Shown: positions 37,698 to 46,815, numbered from the stretch's first letter. The stretch: 60,459 nt of DNA from Alphaproteobacteria bacterium (GCA_009691025.1 SHWB01000010.1:1-60459), one strand, 5' to 3'. Notes: a model not told the origin generated them from the letters alone. Program-made: numbers and translations.

Positions 37698-39269
37698 ATG
37701 ACCGCGCCCGCCCCCGAATCCGAACAGATCCTCATCATCGATTTCGGCTCGCAGTTGACGCAGCTCATCGCGCGCCGCGTGCGCGAGGCCGGCGCCTATT
37801 GCGAGATTCACCCCTGTTTTCGCGTCGATGCCGGCTTCCTCGCCGCCTTCGCCCCGCGCGCCGTCATCCTGTCTGGCGGCCCGGCCAGCGTCATCGCCGC
37901 AGCGGCGCCCGACATCGACCCGGCGGTGTTTGCGCTGGGCGTACCGGTGCTCGGCATCTGCTACGGCCAGCAGCTCATGTGCGCGCGTCTGGGTGGTACG
38001 GTCGAGGTCTCCGACCACCAGGAATTCGGCCGCGCGATGCTCGACATCGCCGGGTATTGCGCGCTGTTCGATGGCGTCTGGCGCCAGGGCGCGCGCCACC
38101 AAGTCTGGATGTCGCATGGCGACCGCGTCACGGCGCTACCGCCCGGCTTCCGCCGCGTCGCCACCAGCGACGGCGCGCCCTACGCGGCCACCGCCGACGA
38201 TGCCCGCCGCTTCTACGGCGTCCAGTTCCACCCCGAGGTGGTGCACACGCCGGACGGCGCGAAGCTGATCGCTAGTTTCGTGCGCAAGGTCGCCGGTTGC
38301 AGCGGCGCCTGGACCATGGCCGCCTTCCGCACCGCTGCCATCGCCCGCATCCGCGCCCGGGTGGGCGAGGCGGGCCGCGTCGTCTGCGGTCTGTCGGGCG
38401 GCGTCGACAGCTCGGTCGCGGCGCGGCTGGTGCACGAGGCGATCGGCAGCCGCCTCACCTGCATCTTCGTCGACCACGGCCTACTGCGCGCCGGCGAGGC
38501 GGATGAGGTGGTGCGCGTCTTCCGCGGCCGCTTCAACGTCGAGCTGGTGCACCGCGACGCGTCCGATATGTTCCTCGGCCGGCTCGAGGGCGTCGCCGAC
38601 CCGGAGGAGAAGCGCAAGATCATCGGCCGCACCTTCGTCGAGGTGTTCGACGAGGAGGCGGCGCGCATCGGCGGCGCCGGCTTCCTCTGCCAGGGCACGC
38701 TATACCCCGACGTGATCGAGAGCGTCAGCGCCTTCGGCGGCCCCTCGGCCACCATCAAGTCGCACCACAATGTCGGCGGCCTGCCCGAACACATGAAGAT
38801 GGCGCTGGTCGAGCCGCTGCGCGAATTGTTCAAGGACGAGGTGCGCGAGCTGGGCCGCGAGCTGGGCCTGCCCGACACCATCGTAGGCCGCCACCCCTTC
38901 CCGGGCCCCGGCCTCGCCATACGCATGCCAGGCGCCATCCGCCGCGACGCGCTCGACGTGCTGCGCCGCGCCGACGCCATTTTCATCGAGGAGATCCGCA
39001 CTGCCGGCCTCTACGACGCGATCTGGCAGGCTTTCGCCGTATTGCTACCTGTCAAGACCGTCGGCGTGATGGGCGACGCCCGCACCTACGAGAGCGTCTG
39101 CGCGCTGCGCGCCGTCACCTCCACCGACGGCATGACCGCCGACAGCTACCCCTTCGATCACGCCTTCCTCGCCCGCGTCTCGACCCGCATCGTCAACGAG
39201 GTGCGCGGGATAAACCGCGTGGTCTACGATTGCACGTCGAAGCCGCCGGGGACAATCGAGTGGGAGTAG
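37698..39269 (+). CDS. guaA: GMP synthase (glutamine-hydrolysing)
   Basis: A protein of 523 residues. Converts XMP to GMP with ATP and glutamine. N-terminal class I amidotransferase with nucleophile in [11 protein letters not shown] (Cys88) and the FHPEV His-Glu; the ATP-pyrophosphatase PP-loop [15 protein letters not shown]-terminal dimerisation domain with [24 protein letters not shown] and the universal ending [10 protein letters not shown]. The ATG at 37698 gives [14 protein letters not shown]. It ends with TAG directly before an AT-rich integrase remnant, in keeping with the 3' end of guaA being a known integration hotspot for genomic islands. Confidence 0.97.
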   Translation: MTAPAPESEQILIIDFGSQLTQLIARRVREAGAYCEIHPCFRVDAGFLAAFAPRAVILSGGPASVIAAAAPDIDPAVFALGVPVLGICYGQQLMCARLGGTVEVSDHQEFGRAMLDIAGYCALFDGVWRQGARHQVWMSHGDRVTALPPGFRRVATSDGAPYAATADDARRFYGVQFHPEVVHTPDGAKLIASFVRKVAGCSGAWTMAAFRTAAIARIRARVGEAGRVVCGLSGGVDSSVAARLVHEAIGSRLTCIFVDHGLLRAGEADEVVRVFRGRFNVELVHRDASDMFLGRLEGVADPEEKRKIIGRTFVEVFDEEAARIGGAGFLCQGTLYPDVIESVSAFGGPSATIKSHHNVGGLPEHMKMALVEPLRELFKDEVRELGRELGLPDTIVGRHPFPGPGLAIRMPGAIRRDALDVLRRADAIFIEEIRTAGLYDAIWQAFAVLLPVKTVGVMGDARTYESVCALRAVTSTDGMTADSYPFDHAFLARVSTRIVNEVRGINRVVYDCTSKPPGTIEWE

Positions 39270-39307
39270 TAACATAAACGTAAGTCGTTGATATATAACG
39301 ATTTATG

Positions 39308-39400
39308 AGTTACACAAAACTTTCACAACCCAAAAAAAGTTGTTGTTCTTGTTGAGTTTTGATATTACAGTTACGCAAAGAGTTACACGGACGTGTAACT
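39308..39400. promoter_or_regulatory. Repeated AGTTAC motifs, candidate integrase arm-type sites
   Basis: AGTTACAC at 39308-39315, AGTTACGC at 39369-39376 and AGTTACAC at 39381-39388 are in the same direction. The last forms an inverted repeat with CGTGTAACT (39381-39400, nine-base arms around GA). Short iterated motifs beside an integrase gene are what tyrosine recombinases bind with their N-terminal arm-binding domain. They could alternatively be integrase-gene operators. Confidence 0.45.
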
Positions 39401-39429
39401 ACTACAAACTGTAATAACTCAACTGCTAA

Positions 39430-39796
39430 ATGCCGCTTAAAAAACAGAGTTTAAGGAAGATGAAGAAGCGTTGTTTGACAACGTTGTCATCTATAAACGT
39501 GGTGAGTATTGGCACATGCGTATGTGGTTGCCAAAAGAGCACAAGTACGCACGTTTTAGTCTAAAAACACGCAACAAAGTCACAGCAATAGATAAGGCTG
39601 AGACTCACTATCTTGAACTGAAACTGTTAGAAAAAACAGGTAAAACGTACTTCTCTAAAACAACGAAGATGGGCGTTGAGATGTACTTAGAAGAGCGACT
39701 AAAGGATGTTGCTACGCAAATCATTGTTAAAGAACGCTTTTCCGTAATACGCACACAACTAAATCATTTTCTAAATGTGATTGGAAAAGATACTTG
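39430..39796 (+). pseudogene. int: Phage-type tyrosine integrase, N-terminal fragment
   Basis: The start ATG at 39430 reads MPLKK, then a one-base shortfall in the A6 run (39439-39444) shifts into TEFKEDEEALFDNVVIYKRG, GEYWHMRMWLPKEHKYARF and SLKTRNKVTAIDKAETHYLE. Next comes the SAM-like core-binding helix set (MGVEMYLEERLKDVATQIIV, FSVIRTQLNHFLNVIGKDT). The R-H-R-Y catalytic domain is absent because the sequence ends abruptly at about 39796 against msrA. Without the frameshift correction the frame opens at a TTG (39471). The frame is tyrosine-recombinase-like in pattern and resembles integrases of low-GC marine podoviruses from memory; not confirmed by search. Confidence 0.65.
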
Positions 39797-39801
39797 GCAT
39801 G

Positions 39802-40314
39802 CTACTCCGCCGCCGCTCGTCGCGGCGGCAGTTTCCAGTTCGTCCGCACATAGTGGCAGGTGTAACCGTTGGGGTAATGCACCAGGTAGTCCTGGTGCTC
39901 TGGCTCGGCCTCCCAGAAATCGTCGGCCGGCGCCAGCTCTGTGACGACCTTGCCCGGCCACAGGCCGGCGGCATTCACATCGGCGATAGTGTCCTCGGCC
40001 ACGCGCTTCTGCTCGGCGCTCGTATAGTAGATACCCGAGCGGTAGCTGGTGCCGGTGTCGTTGCCCTGGCGGTTATTCGTCGTCGGGTCGTGGATCTGGA
40101 AGAAGAATTCCAGCAGGGCGCGGAAGCTGGTCTGCGCCGGGTTGAAGAGGATCTCGATGCCCTCGGCATGCGTGCCGTGGCTGCGGTAGGTGGCGTGCTT
40201 CACGTCGCCCCCGGTATAGCCGACGCGGGTCGCGGTCACGCCGGGCAGGCGCCGGATCAGGTCCTGCATGCCCCAGAAGCAGCCGCCCGCCAGCACGGCC
40301 CGTTCCTCAGCCAT
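39802..40314 (-). CDS. msrA: Peptide-methionine (S)-S-oxide reductase MsrA
   Basis: A protein of 170 residues. Reduces methionine-S-sulfoxide in proteins and free form. The catalytic motif GGCFWG has the nucleophilic Cys12; conserved downstream are [46 protein letters not shown] and the [11 protein letters not shown] region near the C-terminus. Length is normal for short MsrA. ATG at 40314. It ends with TAG at 39804-39802, only a few bases from the integrase remnant, so the gene itself is intact. Confidence 0.95.
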   Translation of the reverse strand: MAEERAVLAGGCFWGMQDLIRRLPGVTATRVGYTGGDVKHATYRSHGTHAEGIEILFNPAQTSFRALLEFFFQIHDPTTNNRQGNDTGTSYRSGIYYTSAEQKRVAEDTIADVNAAGLWPGKVVTELAPADDFWEAEPEHQDYLVHYPNGYTCHYVRTNWKLPPRRAAAE

Positions 40315-40414
40315 CTCGTCGCTCCTCCGCTGTCGTGTGCGATGTCGCTCGCCCGATCATAGCCCGATATGGGTGGCCGCGGGATGCCGGGAAAGGGCCG
40401 GCCCCGCGCCGATG

Positions 40415-40810
40415 CTAGCGGTCAGGCGTCTCTCGCGCCGCGTCGAGGCTCCAGGCGCCCGCCCCGGCGAAGACGAGATAGAGGAAGACGAAGCAGAACA
40501 GGACCGCCGAATCGCCGTCGTTGAGCAGCGGGTAGAAGCTCTTGGGCGCATGGAACAGCCAGTAGGCGAAGGCCATCTCGCCGGCCAGCACGAAGGCCAC
40601 CGGCCGCGTGAACAGGCCGACGAGCACCAGCAGCCCGCCGACGAACTCGATGACGCCGCCGATCCAGAACAGCGAGAAGGCCGACGGCAGCCCACCCTCA
40701 GCGCCGCCCGGGAAGCCGAACAGCTTCTGCGTTCCATGCACGATGAACAGCATGGCCGTGACGATGCGCAGCACGGCGAGGGCGCGGGGGATGCATTCGG
40801 CGGGTGTCAT
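40415..40810 (-). CDS. DoxX family membrane protein
   Basis: A protein of 131 residues with four hydrophobic helices: ALAVLRIVTAMLFIVHGTQK, FSLFWIGGVIEFVGGLLVLV, PVAFVLAGEMAFAYWLFHA and FCFVFLYLVFAGAGAWSLD. The GTQKLFGFPGG turn and GGLLVLVGLFTR segment are diagnostic for DoxX. Members are inner-membrane proteins linked loosely to oxidative stress and quinone/thiosulfate metabolism; the present role is not defined. It lies 100 bases upstream of msrA on the same strand, a combination that would suit an oxidative-stress unit. Ends with TAG within CTAG. Confidence 0.88.
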   Translation of the reverse strand: MTPAECIPRALAVLRIVTAMLFIVHGTQKLFGFPGGAEGGLPSAFSLFWIGGVIEFVGGLLVLVGLFTRPVAFVLAGEMAFAYWLFHAPKSFYPLLNDGDSAVLFCFVFLYLVFAGAGAWSLDAARETPDR

Positions 40811-40959
40811 GGCGGTCCTTCGTCAAATGAGACCAGCAGGCTAGAGCAAAACCGGCCGCCTGCCATGGCCGATCTGCCGTCCCACCGACGGCCGCCACCC
40901 GGCCGATGCGCCCCGACCTTTACCAACGGACGCAATACCTGACCGCTAGATGGAAGTGT

Positions 40960-41152
40960 CACCCCGCCAAGCGGCGCAGCCGCGCGAGCTGGGAGCCATG
41001 ACCACGGACCGCGTAAATCCTTGCGCCGTAGGGTGTTCATGGTTCCCGGGTCTCCGCTGCGATTCGCCAGGGACGACAAGACATGGCAGCCTCTCACCCA
41101 AGACGGTTGCTGAGGAGCGGCCGAAGGCAGCGTCTCGAAGGACGAGGCCCGC
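40960..41152. repeat. Degenerate palindromic element plus REP copy
   Basis: The stretch 40960-41085 repeats the organisation of 37497-37624 (GTCACCCCGCCAAGCGGCGC ... CATGACCACGG ... GTGTTCATGGTTCCCGGGTC ... CCAGGGACGACA), with more mismatches between arms. Directly after it, 41107-41152 carries one REP copy (TTGCTGAGGAGCGGCCGAAG, GCGTCTCGAAGGACGAGGCC). The block lies between two minus-strand genes and contains no reading frame I trust. Confidence 0.55.
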
Positions 41153-41163
41153 GCCCCACCCCC

Positions 41164-42045
41164 TCACGCCGCCGCCACCGCCTGCGCCTGTAGTTCGCGG
41201 CGGGCCTGGGAGCGCAGCAGCCACAGCCCGCTCGCGGCGATGATGGCGCCGCCGGCGACGGTCGGCAGGTCGGGCAGATCGCCGAACACGGCGAAGCCCA
41301 GCGCCGTGGCGTAGATTAGCTCGACATAGCTGAACGGCGCCACCACCGAGGCCGGCGCCCACTGGCACGCCTGGATCAGGCAGAAATGCGCGAAGATGCC
41401 GAGCGTGCCGGCCGCCGCCAGCAGCAGGGCCTCGCGCAGGCTGGGCGTCTCCCAGAAGAACGGCACGGCGACGCTGCTGGCGACGAAGACGAGCAGCGTG
41501 GCATTATAAAGCATGGTGGACGAGCCGACGTCGGCGATCAGCTTGGTCATCGCCTGGTAGAGGGCGACGGTGAAGGCCAGCGCCAGCGGCAGCAGCGCCG
41601 ACCAGGCGAACACGCCGATGCCCGGCCGGATGATCACCAGAACGCCGGCGAAGGCCACTGCGATGGCCGCCCAGTGAGCCGCCGTCACCTTCTCGCCCAG
41701 CATCACCACCGACAGGCCGGTGATCAGCAGCGGCGCGAGGAAGGTGATGGCGATAACGTCGGCCAGCGGCGTCAGGCCGATGTCCGTGAACATGCCGATC
41801 ATGGTGACGAACAGCAGGCCGGCGCGCACATATTGCAGCCCGAGGCGAGGAGAGCGCAGGAAGCCCGGTACGCGCGGCGCGAACACCGCCGTCAGCACGA
41901 CGAAATGGATGGCGTATTGCGACCACACGATCACCGCGATGGGCGTCGTGTCGCGCACGCTCTTAGTGCAGGTGTGCATGACGATGAAATAGGCCGAGGC
42001 GAAGAACATGATGGCGATCGCCTCGAGGCAAGACCGCGGACGCAT
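41164..42045 (-). CDS. DMT superfamily (EamA) transporter
   Basis: A protein of 293 residues with ten predicted membrane helices in two EamA repeats: the first half ends with PLLITGLSVVMLGEKVTAAH, and the second has PFSYVELIYATALGFAVFGD and PTVAGGAIIAASGLWLLR, the usual end-of-repeat signatures. It is an inner-membrane drug/metabolite exporter or permease of unknown substrate. Start ATG 42045 (MRPRSCLEAIAI); an internal ATG 12 codons later is possible. Single gene between a repeat block and the small secreted protein. Confidence 0.88.
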   Translation of the reverse strand: MRPRSCLEAIAIMFFASAYFIVMHTCTKSVRDTTPIAVIVWSQYAIHFVVLTAVFAPRVPGFLRSPRLGLQYVRAGLLFVTMIGMFTDIGLTPLADVIAITFLAPLLITGLSVVMLGEKVTAAHWAAIAVAFAGVLVIIRPGIGVFAWSALLPLALAFTVALYQAMTKLIADVGSSTMLYNATLLVFVASSVAVPFFWETPSLREALLLAAAGTLGIFAHFCLIQACQWAPASVVAPFSYVELIYATALGFAVFGDLPDLPTVAGGAIIAASGLWLLRSQARRELQAQAVAAA

Positions 42046-42132
42046 GACAGGTAACCAGCTGGTGGCGAGGGCGCGCGCGGCCGTCTTCGCGGCCGTCCGT
42101 GCCGGTTGGGAGGGGATGGGACGAGGGGAAGT

Positions 42133-42582
42133 CTACCAGTAGATACGGAAGGCCGTGAACAGGCAGGTGACGGCGCCGCTGGTCGCGGTAGCGCCGAACA
42201 TCCAGGTGCCGCTTTCCGACAGTTCCAGCTTGTAGTCGTCGAGGCCGATGACGCCCACCCGGTCGTCCTTGTCGTGGCCCTTGAAGGTGACGCGTACGGT
42301 CTTCGGGTCAATCGCGCCGCGCACGTACTCGATGGCGCCGGGGCCGAGACGCTCGGCATCTTCCGGGCGCGGCGAGCGCACCAGCGTCCAGGTGATGTTG
42401 CCCTCCAGCGCGTTCGACTTCGACTGCACGAGGATCATCGAGCATTCGTAGATGTAGCCGCGCGACGGGTCGACCCACAGGCAGGTCCAGGTGCCGTCGA
42501 TGCGGTCGAAATAGACCTCCTGGGCGGTGGCGGTGGCGGGCAGCAGCAGGGTGAAGGCAAGGACGACCCAGGCACGCAGCAT
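42133..42582 (-). CDS. Small secreted hypothetical protein
   Basis: A protein of 149 residues with a clear Sec signal peptide (MLRAWVVLAFTLLLPATATA, cleavage after ATA-Q). The mature part has two or three cysteines (WTCLWVD, YECSMIL, VTCLFTAF) and alternating beta-strand-like segments, for example NITWTLVRSPRPEDAERLG and TVRVTFKGHDKDDRVGVIGL. It looks like a compact periplasmic beta-rich protein. I do not recognise the family. It is divergent from dusA with a 140-base spacer and is the likely first gene upstream of the DMT transporter on the same strand. Confidence 0.65.
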   Translation of the reverse strand: MLRAWVVLAFTLLLPATATAQEVYFDRIDGTWTCLWVDPSRGYIYECSMILVQSKSNALEGNITWTLVRSPRPEDAERLGPGAIEYVRGAIDPKTVRVTFKGHDKDDRVGVIGLDDYKLELSESGTWMFGATATSGAVTCLFTAFRIYW

Positions 42583-42722
42583 GGCCGTTTCTCAGGTTCC
42601 GGCACTTCGACGGCCGCCCGCCGCGACGCGAGACGGCAGCCTAGCCCCGTTATTCGCGCTGCCAGAAGGGGCCGGGCGCGGCGGCGATTGCCGCCAGCCG
42701 CCGCCTGGCGTATCTCTGCCCC

Positions 42723-43745
42723 ATGACCGCGCCGCCCGCCACACGCGCCGTCGCCAGCCGCCTGTCGGTGGCGCCGATGATGGACTACACCGACCGCCAC
42801 CTCCGCTTCGTGCTGCGCCAGGCGAGCCGGCGCACCCGCCTCTATACCGAGATGGTGACGGCCGAGGCGGTGATGCGCGGCGACCGCGCCCGCCTGCTCG
42901 GCTTCGATGCCGCCGAGCACCCCGTTGCCCTCCAGCTCGGCGGCGCCGACCCGCTGGTGCTGGCCGAGGCGGCGCGCATCGGCGAGGGCTACGGCTACGA
43001 CGAGATCAACCTCAATGTCGGCTGCCCGTCCGACCGCGTGCAGGCCGGCCGCTTCGGCGCCTGCCTGATGGCCGAGCCAGACCTCGTCGCGCACTGCGTG
43101 GCGGCGATGGCGCGCGTCGTCGCCGTGCCGGTGACGGTGAAGTGCCGCCTCGCCATCGACGACATGCCAGAATGGGAGACGCTGTCCGCCCTCGTCGGCC
43201 GCATTGCCGAGGCCGGCTGCGGCCACGTCATCGTGCATGCGCGCAAGGCCTGGCTCTCCGGCCTGTCGCCGCGCGAGAACCGTGAGGTGCCGCCGCTGCA
43301 TCCCGAGATGGTGTGGCGCCTCAAGGCCGAGTTCCCCAGCCTCGCCGTCACCGTCAACGGCGGCATCCGCACGCTGGACGAGGCGGAGCGGCATCTGGCC
43401 CATGTCGACGGGGTGATGATCGGCCGCGCCGTCTGCGAAAACCCGTGGTTGCTCGCCGAGGCCGATCTTCGCCTGTGGGGAGAACCAGGCGCGCCGGCCG
43501 ACCGCCACGCGCTGCTCGAGCGCGTGCTGCCCTACATGGCCGCCACGATGGCCGCCGGTGCGCCATCGCATGTCATTACACGCCACATCAATGGGCTGTT
43601 CAATGGCCTGCCGGGGGCCCGTGCATGGCGCCGCCGCCTGTCGGAAGCGGCCCCCGGCTTTACCGGCACACCCGCCGAGGCGGTCCACCTAGTCACCGCC
43701 GCCGCCGCCATGATTCCCAGGCAATCCGAGGCTTTCGCGGCCTAG
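42723..43745 (+). CDS. dusA: tRNA-dihydrouridine(20/20a) synthase DusA
   Basis: A protein of 340 residues. FMN-dependent reduction of uridine 20/20a in the tRNA D-loop. TIM-barrel motifs are LSVAPMMDYTDRHLRFVLRQ, LQLGGADPLVLAEAARIGEG, the FMN/active-site region YDEINLNVGCPSDRVQAGRF with catalytic Cys, VTVKCRLAIDD, HARKAWLSGLSPRENREVPP (a DusA hallmark) and VNGGIRTLDEA. The C-terminal helical tRNA-binding domain contains HVITRHINGLFNGLPGARAW. ATG at 42723; the TAG stop ends the gene where family members end. Confidence 0.95.
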   Translation: MTAPPATRAVASRLSVAPMMDYTDRHLRFVLRQASRRTRLYTEMVTAEAVMRGDRARLLGFDAAEHPVALQLGGADPLVLAEAARIGEGYGYDEINLNVGCPSDRVQAGRFGACLMAEPDLVAHCVAAMARVVAVPVTVKCRLAIDDMPEWETLSALVGRIAEAGCGHVIVHARKAWLSGLSPRENREVPPLHPEMVWRLKAEFPSLAVTVNGGIRTLDEAERHLAHVDGVMIGRAVCENPWLLAEADLRLWGEPGAPADRHALLERVLPYMAATMAAGAPSHVITRHINGLFNGLPGARAWRRRLSEAAPGFTGTPAEAVHLVTAAAAMIPRQSEAFAA

Positions 43746-43757
43746 CGCGTCGCCGGC

Positions 43758-44834
43758 TCATGGCACGATCGCGACCTTGAGGACGCCGTCGCTCTGGTTG
43801 GCGAACAGCGCGTAAGCCTCCTCGATACGGTCCAGCCCGAAGCGGTGGGTGACCAGCGGCCGAGTGTCTAGCCGACCCGAGGCGATGACCTCCATCAGGC
43901 GCCGCATGCGCTCCTTGCCGCCTGGGCACAGGGTGGTGACGATGGTGTGGTCGCCGAGGCCCGCGTGGAAGGCGTCGAGCGGAATCGTCAGGTCGCCGTA
44001 ATAGACGCCGAGGGAGGACAGCGTGCCGCACGGGCGCAGCACGCAAAGCGCGGCCTCGAATGTCTCCTGCCGGCCGAGCGCCTCGATCGCCACGTCGACG
44101 CCGCGCCCGTCGGTTAGCCGCAGTATCTCGTCGACCGCGTCGACCTTCGTGAAGTCGACGACGTGGTCAGCGCCAATCCGGCGCGCGATCTCCATTCTGG
44201 CGGGGACGGCCTCGACGCCGATGATGGTGCTGGCGCACATCAGGCGAGCGCCGGCGGTGGTGCACAGGCCGATCGGCCACTGCGCGAACACCGCCACCGC
44301 GTCGCCGATCCGCACCTTACCGTTCTCGGCGCCGGAAAATCCCGTCGACATGATGTCTGGGCACATCAGCACCTGCTCGTCGTCGAGCCCGTCCCGGATT
44401 GGCGCGAGGTTGGCCATCGCGTCGGGCACCAGCAGGTATTCGGCCTGGGCGCCGTCGATCGTGTTGCCGAAGCGCCATCCGCCCATCGGCTTGAAGCCGT
44501 ACTTCTTCCGCGCGCCGTCCCGCGAGTGATAGCCGCACAGGCAGCCGGCGCTGTGGCCGCTCGGCCTGATGGCGCCGGCGATCACCCACTGGCCCTCGCG
44601 GTAGCCCTCGACCGCGGCGCCCAGCTTTTCGACGGTTCCGACGGGCTCGTAGCCGATCGTCAGGCCACGCGCGACGGGATACTCGCCTTTCAGGATGTGA
44701 ACATCGGTGCCGCAGATCGTCGTCGTGGTGATGCGGATAAGGGCGTCAAGCGGGCCGACATACGGGACGGGCTTCTCGTCGAGGTCGATGCGGTTCGGCG
44801 CGACGAATACGGCGGCCTTCATCATCTGCGCCAT
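43758..44834 (-). CDS. Zinc-dependent MDR alcohol dehydrogenase
   Basis: A protein of 358 residues. Catalytic-zinc motifs in ICGTDVHILKGEYP and GLTIGYEPVGTVEKLG, an NAD(P) Rossmann segment VAVFAQWPIGLCTTAGARLM (GxGxxG replaced by PIGLCTTAG, as in some isopropanol-type enzymes), and DVAIEALGRQETFEAALCVL. The structural-zinc lobe of class I enzymes is replaced by SAGCLCGYHSRDGARKKYGF, similar to secondary-alcohol dehydrogenases of the NADP(H) type. ATG at 44834; codons upstream of it are spacer. Substrate unknown. It ends 12 bases from the convergent dusA stop. Confidence 0.85.
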   Translation of the reverse strand: MAQMMKAAVFVAPNRIDLDEKPVPYVGPLDALIRITTTTICGTDVHILKGEYPVARGLTIGYEPVGTVEKLGAAVEGYREGQWVIAGAIRPSGHSAGCLCGYHSRDGARKKYGFKPMGGWRFGNTIDGAQAEYLLVPDAMANLAPIRDGLDDEQVLMCPDIMSTGFSGAENGKVRIGDAVAVFAQWPIGLCTTAGARLMCASTIIGVEAVPARMEIARRIGADHVVDFTKVDAVDEILRLTDGRGVDVAIEALGRQETFEAALCVLRPCGTLSSLGVYYGDLTIPLDAFHAGLGDHTIVTTLCPGGKERMRRLMEVIASGRLDTRPLVTHRFGLDRIEEAYALFANQSDGVLKVAIVP

Positions 44835-44966
44835 GGTCCGGTCCTCGTTCGGCGGCGCGCCAGCAGCGCCCGCGCGGGGGTCGTTCCGCCTCGGCGGGGC
44901 GGTCCGCGGAACGGGGCCGTCAGATTCCCGCGCCCCGCGGCGGTCCGGCAAGGGCACGAAAGATCA

Positions 44967-45863
44967 TCACCGTTCGCGCTGCGACAGGCGGGCGAGAGCG
45001 GCGCGCAGATCGCCGTCATTATCGTCCAGCAGCAGGCGCGCCGCGTCGGTCGGCAATCCGTGGGCGACGAGGGCGGCGGTCTTCACATGGCCGCCGGCGG
45101 CGGCAAGCGCGGCGGCGGCGGCGGTCTCGTCCACCCCGGCGATGGCCGCCACCATGCGGAGCGCGCGCTCCTCCAGCTTGGCGTTGGTCGCCATCATGTC
45201 GACCATCATCCCGTCATAGACGCGGCCGAGCCTCGTCATGGCGAGGGTTGACAGCAAATTGAGCGCCACCTTCTGCGCCGTGCCGGCGCCCATGCGCGTC
45301 GAGCCGGCGACCGGCTCCGGCCCGCTGTCGAGCAGGATGCCGTGCTCGGCCGCCGCCAGCAGCGGCGCGCCGGGATTGTTGGCTAGGCCGATCGTCAGCG
45401 CGCCAGCAGCGCGCGCTGCCCGGCACGCCGCCAGCGTGTAGCGGGTCCGGCCCGAGGCCGAGAGCGCCACCGTCACGTCGGCCGGGCCGAGATCTAGCGT
45501 CCTGGCGTCGCGCGCGGCGGCGGCCCCGTCATCCTCGGCGCCCTCGACCGCGACGGTCAGCGCCGCCATGCCGCCCGCGACGAGGAAGCCCAGGCGTTCG
45601 CGCGGCCAGCCGAAGGTTGGCACGAGTTCGACGCCGTCCTGCACGCCGAGGCGGGCCGAGGTGCCGGCGCCGGCATAGACCAGCCTGCCATTGGCGCGTC
45701 GGAGCCGCGTGGCGATGGCGCGCGCGGCGGCGGCGATGGCAGGAGCGACGGCGCCAACGCTGGCCAGCGCGTCGCCCTGGGCCGACAGCAGCGCGGCCAG
45801 TACCTCCGCATCGTCGCGGGCGTCGAGGCCGCGGTAGCGTGGATCGAAACTCTCGGTGTCCAT
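44967..45863 (-). CDS. murQ: N-acetylmuramic acid 6-phosphate etherase
   Basis: A protein of 298 residues. MurQ cleaves the lactyl ether of MurNAc-6-P to give GlcNAc-6-P and D-lactate. SIS-fold motifs are RLVYAGAGTSARLGVQDGVE, LVPTFGW, DVTVALSASGRTRYTLAACR, the catalytic-Glu neighbourhood VAVEGAEDDG, and DSGPEPVAGSTRMGAGTAQK (the last is a MurQ hallmark). The gene is divergent from the sugar-kinase gene with only 58 bases between start codons, so one control region serves both directions. With the kinase, NagA and the NamZ-like protein it forms a complete MurNAc salvage set. Confidence 0.93.
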   Translation of the reverse strand: MDTESFDPRYRGLDARDDAEVLAALLSAQGDALASVGAVAPAIAAAARAIATRLRRANGRLVYAGAGTSARLGVQDGVELVPTFGWPRERLGFLVAGGMAALTVAVEGAEDDGAAAARDARTLDLGPADVTVALSASGRTRYTLAACRAARAAGALTIGLANNPGAPLLAAAEHGILLDSGPEPVAGSTRMGAGTAQKVALNLLSTLAMTRLGRVYDGMMVDMMATNAKLEERALRMVAAIAGVDETAAAAALAAAGGHVKTAALVAHGLPTDAARLLLDDNDGDLRAALARLSQRER

Positions 45864-45921
45864 GATTTGCTCCGGCGCGGCATCGCCAGCATAACTATGC
45901 GCCGGCGCGTCGGGGGAGGGG

Positions 45922-46815
45922 ATGGCGGAGACCTACTATGTCGCGGTCGATGGCGGGGGCACGCGAACGCGCCTCCTGCTGGCGGCGGAAGACGGCAGCC
46001 CGCTCGGCCGCGTCGAGGCCGGTCCGACCAGCCTGACCCTGCGCGGCGCCGGGGCGTGGCGCGACATCGTGGCGGCGCTGGCCCGACTGCTCGCCGAAAC
46101 CGGACTTCCCGGCCTCGCCCCCGAACGGATCCACCTCGCGGCGGGCCTCGCTGGCGCCGGCAACCCGGCATTGCGCCAGGCCTTCCTCGACGCCGCACCG
46201 TCCTTCGCGCGGACGCTGCTGGTGACCGATACCCATACCGCCTGCCTCGGCGCCCATGGTGGCGCGCCCGGCAGCGTGCTGATCGCCGGCACCGGCAGTG
46301 CCGGCTACCGGCTGCATGCCGACGGCAGCGGCTGGCTCGTCGGGGGCTGGGGTTTTCCGATCGGCGACAGCGGCGGCGGCGCACGCCTCGGAATGGCCGC
46401 CGTCGCGCAAGCCCTCGTCGCCATCGACGCCGGCCCGCCTTCGCCGCTCGACCGGGCAGTCTGGGACGCGCTTGGCGGCACGCGCGCGGCGGCGCTCGGC
46501 TGGCTGCACGGCGCGCCGTCGACGCGCTACGCCACCCTGGCGCCGCTGGTGCTCGATGCGGCGTCGCGTGGCGCGGCGGATGCGGTGGCGATGGCCAATG
46601 AGGCGGGGACCGCGCTGACCGCTCTGATCTCGATCCTCGACCCGGCGGGCGAGGCGCCGCTGGCGCTGGTGGGCGGCCTCGCCGAACCGCTGCGCCCGTT
46701 TCTGCCGCACGGCCTCGCCGTGCGGCTGTCGCCGCCGCGCGGCGATGCGCTCGACGGCGCCCTGCTGCTGGCGCGCGGCGCGGCGCCGGCCGAGCGCATC
46801 GTCGAGGCGTCATGA
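45922..46815 (+). CDS. BadF/BadG/BcrA/BcrD-type ATPase, GlcNAc/MurNAc kinase-like
   Basis: A protein of 297 residues. ASKHA kinase with YYVAVDGGGTRTRLLLAAED (phosphate-1), LLVTDTHTACLGAHGGAPGS, VLIAGTGSAGYRLHADG (phosphate-2) and GGWGFPIGDSGGGARLGMAA, the signature of N-acetylglucosamine-kinase-like members of this family. MurK of clostridia, which phosphorylates MurNAc and GlcNAc, belongs to the same family (established). Here the partner genes murQ and nagA make MurNAc/GlcNAc 6-phosphorylation the natural role. ATG at 45922 after GGGGGAGGGG. Its stop overlaps the nagA start by four bases, so translation is coupled. Confidence 0.85.
   Translation: MAETYYVAVDGGGTRTRLLLAAEDGSPLGRVEAGPTSLTLRGAGAWRDIVAALARLLAETGLPGLAPERIHLAAGLAGAGNPALRQAFLDAAPSFARTLLVTDTHTACLGAHGGAPGSVLIAGTGSAGYRLHADGSGWLVGGWGFPIGDSGGGARLGMAAVAQALVAIDAGPPSPLDRAVWDALGGTRAAALGWLHGAPSTRYATLAPLVLDAASRGAADAVAMANEAGTALTALISILDPAGEAPLALVGGLAEPLRPFLPHGLAVRLSPPRGDALDGALLLARGAAPAERIVEAS

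Larger units (their letters stand above)
39270..39796. mobile_element. AT-rich integrated-element remnant at the guaA 3' end
   Basis: About 525 bases of strongly AT-rich DNA with sharp edges: it begins at the guaA stop and ends at the msrA stop (39802). It contains repeated AGTTAC-type motifs and a truncated tyrosine recombinase reading away from guaA, the arrangement of a phage or island integrated at guaA. Everything to the right of the first ~120 integrase codons has been deleted. Codon use (AAA, TTT, TTA, GAA) is unlike the host and resembles low-GC marine phages. No complete attachment duplication could be found at the right edge. Confidence 0.7.
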
